Part shown: positions 1 to 10,156 of the stretch, piece by piece
Layout: the number at the start of each line of letters is the position of its first letter
How positions within the stretch are numbered: the stretch's first letter is position 1
NCBI GenBank assembly: GCA_017304845.1
Contig: JAFKLL010000016.1
Coordinates: 24,599 to 88,598, forward strand
Direction of reading: 5' to 3'
Length of the DNA: 64,000 nt
Source of the DNA: Solirubrobacterales bacterium
Lineage (GTDB): Bacteria; Actinomycetota; Thermoleophilia; Solirubrobacterales; 70-9
Position numbers and translations under genes: made by a program
Notes under the pieces: generated by a model
What the model was told of the DNA's origin: nothing
Databases searched by the model: none
The model's input: only the letters and a program-made list of their open reading frames with translations

Positions 1-837
1 GTCCGAGGGGCCGACGTGGACGTCGCGGTCCTCGAGCTTGGTGCCCATGATCGAGGTGACGGCGTTGGTCTTGGAGATCTTCTTCGAGTCGAGGCGCTCG
101 CGCTCGAGCATGTTGAAGAAGTCCATGTTGCCGCCGACGTTGAGCTGCGAGGTGTGCTGCATCTCGACGCCACGCTCGTGGAAGAGGCGGGCGAGCTGAC
201 GGTGGACGATGGTCGCGCCGACCTGGGACTTGATGTCGTCGCCGATGATCGGGAGACCGGCCTCCTTGAAGCGGTTGTCCCAGTAGTCCTCGCTGGCGAT
301 GAAGACCGGCAGGCAGTTGACGAAGCCGACGCCGGCGGCGATCGCCTGCTCGACGTACCACTTGACCGCGTCCTCGGAACCGACCGGCAGGTAGCAGACC
401 AGGACGTCGGTCTTGGTGTCCTTGAGGATCTGGACGATGTCGGCGGTCGGACCGGGGGCCTTGGTGATGACCTGCTTGAGGTACTTGCCCAGGCCGTCCA
501 GGGTCATGCCGCGCTGGACCTCGACGCCCAGGTTGGGGACGTCGGCGAACTTGATCGTGTCGTTCTGACCCGACCACATCGCCTCGGAGAGGTCCTTGCC
601 GACCTTCTCCTGATCGATGTCGAACGCCGCCACGAACTCGATGTCGTTGACGTGGTAGCCGCCGAGATCGACGTGCATGAGACCCGGGACCTGATCGGCC
701 GGATCCGCGTCCTTGTAGTACTGGACTCCCTGGATGAAGGAGTTGGCGCAGTTGCCGACGCCGACGATCGCTACTCGGACCTTGTCGTCACGGCGATCCG
801 CGCCGTTGCCGTTAGATCCGTTGTTGTTGCCACTCAT
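1..837 (-). CDS. ino1: inositol-3-phosphate synthase, 3' end beyond window
   Basis: Converts glucose 6-phosphate to 1L-myo-inositol 1-phosphate with NAD, the entry step to inositol lipids. The first 279 residues are present: a low-complexity Ser/Asn/Gly N-terminus, a Rossmann motif ([12 protein letters not shown], about residues 23-34), then family stretches such as [21 protein letters not shown] and LNVGGNMDF, typical of the short actinobacterial and archaeal type. The ATG at 837 has AGGAGG about 10 nt upstream. It is the last visible gene of a minus-strand cluster, 66 bp after a CDP-alcohol phosphatidyltransferase, so the two could supply inositol phosphate and join it to CDP-diacylglycerol. 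The C-terminus lies before base 1. The identification is secure. Confidence 0.95.
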   Translation of the reverse strand, partial: MSGNNNGSNGNGADRRDDKVRVAIVGVGNCANSFIQGVQYYKDADPADQVPGLMHVDLGGYHVNDIEFVAAFDIDQEKVGKDLSEAMWSGQNDTIKFADVPNLGVEVQRGMTLDGLGKYLKQVITKAPGPTADIVQILKDTKTDVLVCYLPVGSEDAVKWYVEQAIAAGVGFVNCLPVFIASEDYWDNRFKEAGLPIIGDDIKSQVGATIVHRQLARLFHERGVEMQHTSQLNVGGNMDFFNMLERERLDSKKISKTNAVTSIMGTKLEDRDVHVGPSD

Positions 838-903
838 AAGTTTTTGAATCCTCCTGGTTTCAGGTGCGACGGAAAGACACCCGTAAGGCGTCCTGGTTAC
901 ACC

Positions 904-1554
904 TCAATCGACATTTCTCTCGGTACTCAGCTCCCGGCGGACGTGCCAGACACGCTGGATGACGGTGATGGTGGTCAGCGCGGCCATCACGTAGATGGCC
1001 GGGGCAAGCAGATCGAAGTCACCGATTCCCGCACCAGTGGCGAAAACGATGCCGATCGAAAGTAGCACCACCCGGACCGGCCGGGTAGCCAGACCGACCT
1101 TGCACTCCACGCCCAGAGCCTCGGCCCTGGCCCTGGTGTACGAGACCATCAGGGAGCCCAGGACCACGTACACGCAGCCCGCCGCGGCCAGCGAATCGCC
1201 CTGCTCGGCGAAGTACCAGGCGATCGCGGTCAGGACCAACCCCTCCTCGATCCGGTCGAGGGTCGAGTCGAGGAAGGCCCCGAACAGCGTGCCCTTGCCC
1301 GACATCCGCGAGTAGCGGCCGTCGAGCGTGTCCATGATCGAGCCGAGGATGAAGGCCACGCCCGCGAGCACGAACATCTCCTGGGTGATCAACACGGCGG
1401 CGATCACGTTGCCGACCAACCCCACCATCGAAATGGCATTGGGAGTGAGGCGGGACTGGATCAGCCGGTTGCGGGCCTGCTCGCGGAACTCCTGGGCGGG
1501 GCCGTTGCGCTGGCCATTGCGACCGCCAGCGGGCGGTCCGGGCGAAGACTCCAT
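904..1554 (-). CDS. CDP-alcohol phosphatidyltransferase, probably phosphatidylinositol-phosphate synthase
   Basis: An integral membrane enzyme of 216 residues that would transfer a phosphatidyl group from CDP-diacylglycerol to an alcohol. The family signature is complete: D75, D78, G79, R83, G92, D96 and D100 give the DxxDGxx(A/S)R-x8-GxxxDxxxD pattern, with Ser in place of the usual Ala. About five or six membrane segments follow a hydrophilic N-terminus. The next gene makes inositol 3-phosphate, which is the acceptor used by actinobacterial PgsA1-type phosphatidylinositol-phosphate synthases, so that substrate is the best inference. A phosphatidylglycerol-phosphate synthase is the alternative. 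The ATG lacks a Shine-Dalgarno site, but TAAGCT lies 7 nt upstream, so the gene may have its own leaderless promoter. Confidence 0.85.
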   Translation of the reverse strand: MESSPGPPAGGRNGQRNGPAQEFREQARNRLIQSRLTPNAISMVGLVGNVIAAVLITQEMFVLAGVAFILGSIMDTLDGRYSRMSGKGTLFGAFLDSTLDRIEEGLVLTAIAWYFAEQGDSLAAAGCVYVVLGSLMVSYTRARAEALGVECKVGLATRPVRVVLLSIGIVFATGAGIGDFDLLAPAIYVMAALTTITVIQRVWHVRRELSTERNVD

Positions 1555-1561
1555 GCCCGGC

Positions 1562-1567
1562 AGCTTA
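1562..1567 (-). promoter_or_regulatory. candidate -10 (TAAGCT) of a leaderless promoter
   Basis: TAAGCT on the minus strand ends 7 nt before the ATG of the CDP-alcohol phosphatidyltransferase. No ribosome binding site is visible, so transcription would begin at or next to the start codon. Confidence 0.45.
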
Positions 1568-1572
1568 GAGGC

Positions 1573-3180
1573 TCATCGCTCGGGACGGCAGTCGCGGTCC
1601 GCGCCGAATCTCGCCCCGGGACTGAAATCGGCATCGACCCGCACCGAGCCGGGATGGTCGAGGCTGACCCTGGTCCAGTCGGTTCCGGTGGTCCAGACGC
1701 ATCCGGCCCCGCCCTTGACCCGCCAGTAGGGGGTGGAGCGGATCCGCACCACGTAGCTGCCCGGGACCGGGGAGCTGACCGTGAACCCGTTCGTGTCGAG
1801 AGCGGTCAGGCGGGCCGGACGGGCGACCATCGGGACGGCCCCCAGCACCTTGAACAGCCGCCATCCGGGACCGACCGGGATCTCCTTCAGGTAGGGCAGG
1901 CCCTGGCGGATCAGGGCCGCCTCGTTGGTGCCGGCGTAGTCGAGCTTGGCCTCCGGCAGGGCGACGTACCCGACCGCGAGCCGATCGAGCCAGCGCCGGT
2001 AGCGGGCCGGGCCGAGATGGTCGGCGTAGAAGAGCGGGTTGAGGTTGCGGTCGGTCTGGCGCTCCCAGCCGCGGGCGAGCGGGAACTCGGGCGCGGCCCT
2101 GGCGGACTCCCAGTGGGAGACGACCGGGACCACCTCGACCCGGGCGGGCTCGCGGACCAGCCGCGGTTCGAGCGCGTCGACCAGCGGCGCGTAGAAGGCG
2201 GCCTTCACGGTCGGGTCGTCGTGGACCAACTCGAGATCCCGGACCACCGGGCTGACCTGCCAGTAGGCGATCAGCGGCAGCAGCAGGACCAGGGCGACCC
2301 GCCGGCTGAGGTTCTTGGTCAGTGGCTCGGCGGCGAGGGCGCAGAGCAGCAGCGGCCCGAGGAGCAGGGTGCCGAGCCGGTTGACGTTTCCGCCCATCGG
2401 GGTGCTGAGCACGAACGAGGCGACCAGGGCCGCGGCGTAGACCAGCATCCCGATCCGCACCAGGCGCTGGCCCGGCGGGACCATGGCGGCGCTGACCAGG
2501 GTCAGGCCGATCGCCGGCAGGAAGCTCGAGAAGACATACGGCTCGTCGCCGCCGCCGGGGAACATGAGCGCGACGACGCCGGCGACCAGGAAGGAGACGA
2601 TCGCGAGCTCGAGCCCGCGCCGGTCGGGCCGCTCGGACAGGAAGTGCGAGAAGCCGACGCAGGCGAGGAAGAGCGCGGCGACGGGGCTGGCCAGGCCGAC
2701 CGTGCCGGCGATCACGATCGCCGTGACCCGCAGGTCGCGCTGGGCGCAGAAGACCGCCGCCATCGCCAGCATCACCCCGAGCGCGAAGGTGAGCCGCCCC
2801 GAGAAGAGGCTGATCGTGGCGGCGAAGGCGAACCAGATCGCTCCGGCCTGGGAGCGCTCTCCCCAGTGCCGCCTCACGATGAGGGTGAAGAGCAGCACGG
2901 TCGCGACCACGGCGAGGGTGCCCATGATCCGGAAGCCGAGCCAGGCCCCGAGCGGGGGCGCGAGCAGCGAGTAGGTCGGCAGGTAGTGGCCCGCGAACCA
3001 GTAGTTGTTCCAGACGGTCGGCCCGGAGATCTCGAAGAGCTCGGTCCGGAAGGTCTGCGCGGCGTGGTCGGCGCTGAGCGGCGCCATGACCAGGTAGATC
3101 ACGGCCAGGCAGACCGCGATCGCCAGCGGGGCCACCAGGAAGCTCCACGGCCCGGGATTGTTCAGAAACCGGAGCCTCAT
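1573..3180 (-). CDS. large polytopic membrane protein, GT-C-like topology, function unknown
   Basis: 535 residues. About nine to eleven hydrophobic segments fill residues 10-320, followed by a soluble C-terminal part of about 200 residues that would lie outside the membrane. The first loop carries acidic and aromatic residues (DHAAQTFRTELFE, then WNNYWFAGHYLP), an arrangement seen in GT-C type lipid-linked glycosyltransferases, but I see no diagnostic catalytic motif. The gene begins 12 bp after the PAP2-family gene and ends 18 bp before the CDP-alcohol phosphatidyltransferase, so it is probably co-transcribed with inositol-lipid genes and may act on the same lipids. A sugar transferase or lipid transporter is possible; no family can be named from sequence alone. 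Confidence 0.75.
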   Translation of the reverse strand: MRLRFLNNPGPWSFLVAPLAIAVCLAVIYLVMAPLSADHAAQTFRTELFEISGPTVWNNYWFAGHYLPTYSLLAPPLGAWLGFRIMGTLAVVATVLLFTLIVRRHWGERSQAGAIWFAFAATISLFSGRLTFALGVMLAMAAVFCAQRDLRVTAIVIAGTVGLASPVAALFLACVGFSHFLSERPDRRGLELAIVSFLVAGVVALMFPGGGDEPYVFSSFLPAIGLTLVSAAMVPPGQRLVRIGMLVYAAALVASFVLSTPMGGNVNRLGTLLLGPLLLCALAAEPLTKNLSRRVALVLLLPLIAYWQVSPVVRDLELVHDDPTVKAAFYAPLVDALEPRLVREPARVEVVPVVSHWESARAAPEFPLARGWERQTDRNLNPLFYADHLGPARYRRWLDRLAVGYVALPEAKLDYAGTNEAALIRQGLPYLKEIPVGPGWRLFKVLGAVPMVARPARLTALDTNGFTVSSPVPGSYVVRIRSTPYWRVKGGAGCVWTTGTDWTRVSLDHPGSVRVDADFSPGARFGADRDCRPER

Positions 3181-3192
3181 GCCGGCCTCAGG

Positions 3193-3975
3193 TCAGGCCC
3201 CGGCCCGTTGCCGCTCCGCCTCGCGGCTCCAGGCCCAGGTCTCCGGCTTGATCTCGGCCAGCACCCTGGAGGCGACCAGGAACGAGGTCAGGGCGACCAG
3301 CCAGCCGAGGAAGGCGTCGACCCAGTAGTGGTTGGCGGTGACCACGGTGACCCAGGCGACGACCAGCGGCCAGGCGGCCCAGAACGAACGGGCGAACCAG
3401 TTCTTGCAGACCATGAACCCGGTGCCGCCGATCATCAGCGCGACCGCGCAATGCATGGACGGGACGGCGGCGAAGGGGTTGATGAAGAGCTTGGCCAGGG
3501 CCGAGTCGTGGTTGACGCTGGACTGGGCGTTGACCGTGTCGATGAAGCCGTACTCGGGGTACATCCGCGGCGGCGCGGTGGGGAACCCGATGTAGCCGAC
3601 CAGGGCCAGGCCCATCGAGACGAAGAACATGTTGCGGAAGAAGTAGTAGTAGTCGTTGCGGAACAGGTACAGCCAGATCAGGAAGCCGATCAGCACCGTG
3701 AACTGGCTGTTCAGGTAGATCGTGTTGGCGATGTCGATCAGCCAGTGGAAGTTCATGATCGTGCCCTGGAAGCTGGGTTCGAAGAAGAGCCCGAGGGTCC
3801 GTTCGACGTCGATCACCCGCTCGCCGTTGGCGAAGGCGACATTGGCCCGGCCATCGGCAAGACCGCGGGCCACCTCGTAACAGGTGTCCGCAAACAGGTA
3901 GAGCAAGAGCTGCCGGAATAGGTCGAACCAGCCACGTGGCAGCCAACCCCCGATGCGGTTGACAAGCGCAAGCAC
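3193..3975 (-). CDS. PAP2-family (Aur1-like) membrane phosphotransferase or phosphatase
   Basis: 260 residues with about six membrane segments. The three PAP2 motifs of the Aur1-like branch are visible: PTAPPR near 133-138, PSMH at 172-175 and H216-x3-D220 in TANHYWVDA. In eukaryotic Aur1 these residues transfer phosphoinositol from phosphatidylinositol to ceramide; bacterial relatives act as lipid phosphatases or transferases. It is the first gene of a cluster that also encodes a CDP-alcohol phosphatidyltransferase and inositol-phosphate synthase, so transfer of an inositol-phosphate head group is attractive but unproved. The start is GTG, with TAGACT 8 nt upstream and no Shine-Dalgarno site, consistent with a leaderless mRNA. 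Confidence 0.85.
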   Translation of the reverse strand: MLALVNRIGGWLPRGWFDLFRQLLLYLFADTCYEVARGLADGRANVAFANGERVIDVERTLGLFFEPSFQGTIMNFHWLIDIANTIYLNSQFTVLIGFLIWLYLFRNDYYYFFRNMFFVSMGLALVGYIGFPTAPPRMYPEYGFIDTVNAQSSVNHDSALAKLFINPFAAVPSMHCAVALMIGGTGFMVCKNWFARSFWAAWPLVVAWVTVVTANHYWVDAFLGWLVALTSFLVASRVLAEIKPETWAWSREAERQRAGA

Positions 3976-3983
3976 GATTCTTC

Positions 3984-3989
3984 AGTCTA
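3984..3989 (-). promoter_or_regulatory. candidate -10 (TAGACT) of the inositol-lipid operon
   Basis: TAGACT on the minus strand ends 8 nt before the GTG start of the PAP2-family gene. No good -35 is evident. It would head the four-gene minus-strand unit. Confidence 0.5.
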
Positions 3990-4044
3990 GTGGCGTGTAA
4001 AGAAATGGCTGTCGCGGCCTCGGATAGGCTGCGGCATTTCAGCG

Positions 4045-4974
4045 ATGGAAAGCCGCCGGCCAAACCGATCCGAGCCTGTCGAGGCGCCGATTGCCTGCCT
4101 CGGCGAGGCGATCACCGACCTGATCTGCGAGCGCAATCTCGCGGCCGGCGAAGCCCCGTCCGAGTTCGTCCCGCATCCCGGCGGCGCCCTCGCGAACGTC
4201 GCCGTGGCGGTCGCCCGGGCCGGCCATCGGTCCGCCCTGATCGGCGGGGTCGGCGACGACGGATGGGGACGGTGGCTGCGGGACGGACTGGCCCGCGAGG
4301 GGGTCCACACGGGGTGGGTCGCCTCCCTCCCCGGCGTCGACACGCCGCTGGCCCTGGTCGAGTTCGGGCCGGACAACGAGCCCGCCTTCCAGGTCTACGG
4401 GGAGCACATCGGGCCGACCATGGCCGCGACCGCGCCCTTCCTCGAGGTGGCGATCGAGGACTCGCAGGCCCTGGTGATCGGTTCGAACACGATGGTCGGC
4501 GAGCCCGAGCGGCGGATCACCCGCCGCGCGGTGGAGCTGGCCCGGGCGGCGGGGCGGCCGGTGCTGCTCGACCCCAACTACCGGCCGAACCGCTGGGAGG
4601 AGGCGACCGCCCGCGAGTACTGCCGGGAGCTCGCCGCCGCCTCGGACATCGTCAAGGCGAACCGGGCCGAGGCCCGGCTGATCACCGGCATCGACGACCC
4701 GATCGAGGCGGCCCGCGAGCTGGCTCGCATGGGCCCGTCCCTGGTCGTCGTCACGGCCGGCGAGGGCGAGATCCTCACCGCCGGGGCAGTCGAGGCCCGG
4801 CACAGTCCCGAGCCTCGGGTGCCGGTCAGCCCGCTCGGCGCGGGCGACGCCTTCATGGGGGCCCTGGCGGCCGCGCTGTCCGGGCTCGCCTGGGACCTGG
4901 CCCGAGCCGCCGAGGCGCTGCCGGTCGCCGCCGAGGCCGCGGCCGGGGCCTGCGCCGGCTGGGGAGCCCAGTAG
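4045..4974 (+). CDS. PfkB-family carbohydrate kinase (fructokinase-like)
   Basis: 309 residues. A cytosolic ribokinase-fold enzyme that phosphorylates a sugar with ATP. The N-terminal PfkB region has the GG dipeptide at 46-47 (HPGGALANVA) and a GGVGDDGWG turn; the C-terminal signature holds the anion hole and catalytic Asp268 in PLGAGDAFMG. Length and motifs fit fructokinases and 2-keto-3-deoxygluconate kinases, and the exact sugar cannot be told. It is transcribed divergently from the inositol-lipid cluster, and a DNA repair gene starts 2 nt after its stop, so the two are probably co-transcribed. No strong ribosome binding site precedes the ATG. TAGGCT 14 nt upstream could be a -10 with a very short leader. 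Confidence 0.9.
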   Translation: MESRRPNRSEPVEAPIACLGEAITDLICERNLAAGEAPSEFVPHPGGALANVAVAVARAGHRSALIGGVGDDGWGRWLRDGLAREGVHTGWVASLPGVDTPLALVEFGPDNEPAFQVYGEHIGPTMAATAPFLEVAIEDSQALVIGSNTMVGEPERRITRRAVELARAAGRPVLLDPNYRPNRWEEATAREYCRELAAASDIVKANRAEARLITGIDDPIEAARELARMGPSLVVVTAGEGEILTAGAVEARHSPEPRVPVSPLGAGDAFMGALAAALSGLAWDLARAAEALPVAAEAAAGACAGWGAQ

Positions 4975-4976
4975 GG

Positions 4977-5675
4977 GTGGCGGCCTGGCGGGAGAAGGTC
5001 GCGCGAGCGGATTGGAAGCGACCCTCCCGGGCCCGGGTCCGGGCGATCCGCGACCGGCTGCGGGAGATGTACGGACGGCCGGTCAACCTGCCCCACCGCG
5101 AGCCGATCGACGAGCTGGTCCGGACCATCCTCTCCCAGGCGACCAGCGACGCGAACCGGGACCGGGCCTTCGCCGGCCTCAAGGATCGCTTCGACGATTG
5201 GGAGTCGGTCCGCGACGCGCCGGAATCCGAGGTGGAGGAGGCGATCCGCCCCGGCGGGTTGAGCCGCCAGAAGGCCCCGCGCATCCAGGCGGTCCTGCGG
5301 GAGATCGACGATCTCGACCTCGACTGGCTCGAGCACGCGGATCGGGTCGAGGCGATGGAGTTCCTGACCGGCCTGCCCGGGGTCGGCCGCAAGACGGCGG
5401 CCTGCGTCCAGGTATTCACCTGGAACCGACCGGAGATCCCTGTCGACGTCCACGTCTACCGGATCGGCGGCCGGCTCGGGATCTTCCGCCCGAACGCCAC
5501 CTTCGAGGAGGCCCACGACGAGATGCTGGCGCTGGTCGACCCCGAGGACTCCTACGAGTTCCACATGAACCTGATCCGCCATGGCCGCACCCTTTGCCGG
5601 CCGAAACCGCTCTGCCGGGAATGCGCGTTGAGGCGCATGTGTCCGTACGGCCGCGGGCCCGGCTCCGACGGGTGA
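4977..5675 (+). CDS. nth: endonuclease III-family DNA glycosylase/AP lyase
   Basis: 232 residues from a GTG start two bases after the preceding stop. A HhH-GPD fold base-excision repair enzyme that removes oxidised pyrimidines and nicks the abasic site. The helix-hairpin-helix LPGVGRKTA carries the catalytic Lys139, and the catalytic Asp157 follows in PVDVHVYR. Four cysteines near the C-terminus (C-x5-C-x2-C-x5-C) match the [4Fe-4S] cluster loop, with the first spacing one residue shorter than the usual x6. A later ATG at 5068 would remove part of the fold, so the GTG is preferred. It appears translationally coupled to the kinase. The family is clear; the exact lesion range is not. Confidence 0.9.
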   Translation: MAAWREKVARADWKRPSRARVRAIRDRLREMYGRPVNLPHREPIDELVRTILSQATSDANRDRAFAGLKDRFDDWESVRDAPESEVEEAIRPGGLSRQKAPRIQAVLREIDDLDLDWLEHADRVEAMEFLTGLPGVGRKTAACVQVFTWNRPEIPVDVHVYRIGGRLGIFRPNATFEEAHDEMLALVDPEDSYEFHMNLIRHGRTLCRPKPLCRECALRRMCPYGRGPGSDG

Positions 5676-5747
5676 GTACGCGAGACGAGGTCCGACGGTA
5701 ATATTCCGACCCGTCCGGCGCTCAATCCATATCGGCGCCGACCTGCC

Positions 5748-6155
5748 ATGAACAAGAAGCCTTTCGTCATATTCGGTCTCGTCCTCGTCCTCCTCGCAGT
5801 GGTGATCCCGTTCTGGGCCTTCCAGCGCGACGGCAACCCTTCCAAGAACGAAGGGATCCCGAGCGACAGCACCGCCGGCAAGGAGATGTTCCAGACCCAG
5901 TGCGGCAACTGCCACACGCTCTACGCGGCCGGCACCGACGGTGACTTCGGCCCGAACCTGGATCAGAAGCTCGCCCCGGCCGGCCCGGCCACCAGCAAGG
6001 AAGCCGTCGACGGCATCCGCACCCAGGTCATGGCCGCCCTCGAGAACGGCGCCGACGACCCGAGCGTCCCGGGCCGCATGCCCGCCGGCATCGTGACCGG
6101 CACGGTCGCCGAAGAGATCGCCGACTTCGTCGCCCAGAACGCCGGCAAGGGCTGA
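5748..6155 (+). CDS. membrane-anchored mono-heme cytochrome c
   Basis: 135 residues. A single N-terminal hydrophobic segment (about 6-24), probably an uncleaved anchor, precedes one class I cytochrome c domain outside the membrane. Heme attachment is C52-G-N-C55-H56, and Met111 in GRMPAG is the likely sixth ligand. It could pass electrons to a terminal oxidase; the only oxidase subunit in the window is about 20 kb away. The upstream 70 bp contain TAATAT at about 5700 as a possible -10, but no clear Shine-Dalgarno site. A short hairpin follows the stop. The heme domain is certain; the electron partners are inferred. Confidence 0.92.
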   Translation: MNKKPFVIFGLVLVLLAVVIPFWAFQRDGNPSKNEGIPSDSTAGKEMFQTQCGNCHTLYAAGTDGDFGPNLDQKLAPAGPATSKEAVDGIRTQVMAALENGADDPSVPGRMPAGIVTGTVAEEIADFVAQNAGKG

Positions 6156-6164
6156 TCCGCATCT

Positions 6165-6181
6165 CCCGGCCCTGAGCCGGG
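6165..6181 (+). terminator. short hairpin after cytochrome c gene
   Basis: CCCGGC (6165-6170) pairs with GCCGGG (6176-6181) around a 5-nt loop and is followed by TTTATCCTC, a weak T-rich tail. Confidence 0.55.
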
Positions 6182-6266
6182 TTTATCCTCTCGCAGACGG
6201 TTTCTCAGACCGTCGCCCGTGACGTGACGTTGCCGCGCGCGCACGGACCCACGAGAGGAGAGTCAC

Positions 6267-7439
6267 ATGAGTTTCCACCCGGCCGGCCTCGCCGGCTCCC
6301 GGCGCGCCACCCTGGCTGTCGCCTTCGCCCTGATCGGCGCCCTGGCGCTGGTCCTCTGCTTCAGCCACCCGGCCGAGGCCAAGCGCCCCCACAAGCCGAA
6401 GCGCGTCAACTCCGCCAAGGTGATGACCCGCAACCTCTATCTCGGCGCCGATCTCGCCCCGGCGATCAACGCCACCAGCACCGACGACTTCATCGACAAG
6501 AACGGGCAGATCCTGCGTGACGTCGACACCAACGACTTCCCGCTCCGCGCCCGCGGGCTGGCGAACGAGATCAAGTCGGTCTCGCCGGACCTGGTCGGCC
6601 TGCAGGAGGTCGCGCTGTGGCGGACCGGGCCGGTGGATCTCTCCGCCCCGGTGACCGGGGACTTCAAGGCGTCGACCGTCCACGTCGACTACCTGGCCGA
6701 GCTCATGGCCCGGCTGAACAAGGGCAAGAAGCGCTACCGGGTGGTCAAGGTGCAGCCGGAGTTCGACTTCGAGGCTCCCGCCGACTACAACGGGGTGCCC
6801 GGTGACGGCACCGTTCCCGGCGTCAACTCGAACGGCGAGATCAACGGCCGCCTGACCATGCGGGACGTGATCCTGGCCAAGGTCGGGGCCGGCGTCCGCA
6901 CCCGGAACGTGAAGGGCGCGCACTACGCGAACATCTACAAGCCGCTGATCTCCGGGATCCCGGTGAACGTCGAGCGCGGCTGGCTCTCGGCCGACGTCAA
7001 GGTCCGCAAGGGCAAGTGGTTCCGCTTCGTCGACACCCACTTCGAGGCCTTCGGCGCGCCGGAGATCCGCGAGGCCCAGGCCAAGGAGCTGCTGGCCAAG
7101 GGCGGGCCGCTGCGCAGCGGCCGTCTGCCGGCGGTCCTGGTCGGCGACCTCAACTCGGACGACGACACGGTCGCCGGCCCGGACCGCCTCGCCTACGACG
7201 CCCTGAAGAAGGGCGGCATGGTCGAGCGCGGCTTCAGCGGCAAGATGACCTGGGGCGTCAACGCCGGGATCATCACCGCCGGCGCCCCGACCGATTGGAG
7301 CCAGTTCATCGACCACGTGATGACCAACCGACCCCGGGCGGTGCGGACGATCAAGGCCGGGGTGACCGGGACCAAGCCGGTCAACGGGCTCTGGGACTCC
7401 GATCATCGCGGCGTCTGGGCGAATCTGCGGATCCCGTAG
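6267..7439 (+). CDS. secreted endonuclease/exonuclease/phosphatase-fold protein
   Basis: 390 residues with a cleavable signal peptide (hydrophobic core about 15-33, possible cleavage after AEA). The mature part has the metal-dependent EEP fold in order: TRNLYLG, LVGLQEV (metal-binding Glu), VDTHFEA, VGDLNSD (Asp/Asn pair) and the terminal WDSDHRGVWA with the catalytic Asp-His. Family members are nucleases, sphingomyelinases or inositol-phosphate phosphatases; the secreted location suggests an exported phosphodiesterase or nuclease, and the substrate is unknown. The ATG has GAGGAGA about 7 nt upstream. It stands alone between two terminators. Confidence 0.88.
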   Translation: MSFHPAGLAGSRRATLAVAFALIGALALVLCFSHPAEAKRPHKPKRVNSAKVMTRNLYLGADLAPAINATSTDDFIDKNGQILRDVDTNDFPLRARGLANEIKSVSPDLVGLQEVALWRTGPVDLSAPVTGDFKASTVHVDYLAELMARLNKGKKRYRVVKVQPEFDFEAPADYNGVPGDGTVPGVNSNGEINGRLTMRDVILAKVGAGVRTRNVKGAHYANIYKPLISGIPVNVERGWLSADVKVRKGKWFRFVDTHFEAFGAPEIREAQAKELLAKGGPLRSGRLPAVLVGDLNSDDDTVAGPDRLAYDALKKGGMVERGFSGKMTWGVNAGIITAGAPTDWSQFIDHVMTNRPRAVRTIKAGVTGTKPVNGLWDSDHRGVWANLRIP

Positions 7440-7465
7440 CTCCGCGATTCGAGGATTCATCGAGA

Positions 7466-7489
7466 AAAGGCCCGCATTTGCGGGCCTTT
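7466..7489 (+). terminator. rho-independent terminator
   Basis: AAAGGCCCGC (7466-7475) pairs perfectly with GCGGGCCTTT (7480-7489) around the loop ATTT, followed by CTCATTT. It separates the secreted EEP-fold gene from the dnaK promoter. Confidence 0.9.
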
Positions 7490-7499
7490 CTCATTTAAC

Positions 7500-7528
7500 T
7501 AGACAATCTGTAAGAAATCTGACACAAT
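7500..7528 (+). promoter_or_regulatory. candidate dnaK promoter
   Basis: TAGACA (7500-7505) and CACAAT (7523-7528) are separated by 17 bp, the same geometry as the near-consensus clpB promoter. The -10 lies inside a HAIR-like inverted repeat. Confidence 0.5.
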
Positions 7529-7538
7529 CTCACTTAGA
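7518..7538 (+). promoter_or_regulatory. HAIR-like operator at the dnaK promoter
   Basis: TCTGACA-N7-ACTTAGA has the 7-7-7 geometry of the HspR operator HAIR (CTTGAGT-N7-ACTCAAG) with a different sequence. Its right half resembles the clpB site at 11816-11836; both contain CACTTAGAT when read in the proper orientation. Confidence 0.45.
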
Positions 7539-7595
7539 TTTCATCATTGGCCGTACCCTCATGCGGCCGTCAAACAGGAAACCAGGAGAAACACA

Positions 7596-9487
<1,892 letters not shown>

Positions 9488-9491
<4 letters not shown>

Positions 9492-10096
9492 CCCAGGAGC
9501 CGGAAGAGACCACGGGCACGCCCGAGGTGGAAGAGGTCGTCGACGCCGAGGTGGCGTCGACGACCGAGCTCCCCACGGATGGCGAGGCGGCCGAGGCCAG
9601 CGTCGAGCAGGACCTCAACGCATTGGTCGAGGAGGCCCGCAGCCAGCGCGACGAGTACCTGCAGCTGGCCCAGCGGACCAAGGCCGACTTCGACAACTAC
9701 CGCAGACGGATGGCGGCTGAGAGCCAGGCCCAGGTCGAACGCGGCCGTCTCGAGGTGGTCGCATCGCTGATCGAGGCGATCGACAATCTCGAACGAGTCC
9801 TCGACGCGGCCGAGATCGACCGCGCCGCCGCCCTCGAGGGCGAGCTGCCGGCCGAGGCCCCGGTCACGGAGCAGGGCGTGATCGTCAGCTACCGAGACCT
9901 GCAGGGCGTGCTGCGCAAGGCGGGAGTCGAGAGCTACGAACCCAAGGGCGAGGCCTTCGACCCCAACCTCCACGAGGCGCTTCAGGCGATGCCGGCCGAA
10001 GGAGTCGAGTCCGGGGTCGTGATCGAGGTGCTGCAGACGGGCTACCGCGCCGGGGAGAACGTGATCCGTCCCTCGCGTGTGGTGGTTAGTCAATGA
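9488..10096 (+). CDS. grpE: nucleotide exchange factor GrpE
   Basis: 202 residues. It releases ADP from DnaK. An acidic disordered N-terminus (about 1-50) is followed by the long coiled coil (about 50-90, including [20 protein letters not shown]) and the C-terminal beta domain ending [21 protein letters not shown]. The GTG start overlaps the dnaK stop by four bases, giving tight coupling. The N-terminus contains EEVVDAEV, nearly the same as the DnaK tail, within a 25-bp near-identical direct repeat that spans the gene junction. Confidence 0.97.
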
Positions 10097-10156
10097 CGGT
10101 CAGCCGGTGAGAAGAGAAAGAGACGAATCCCCGACCGATTCGGGGAGGTGACGCAG

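Noticed and set aside
1654..3921. A 755-codon plus-strand frame rich in Gly, Asp, Arg, Glu and Pro
   Set aside because: Antisense to two membrane-protein genes with coherent helices; its composition is a GC artefact.
3990..4976. Upstream extension of the endonuclease III frame
   Set aside because: It runs through the PfkB gene in another frame and encodes low-complexity Arg/Gly; the GTG at 4977 fits the domain.
10148..10156. GTG start for dnaJ
   Set aside because: The GGGGAGG ribosome binding site overlaps it and is spaced correctly for the ATG at 10157.
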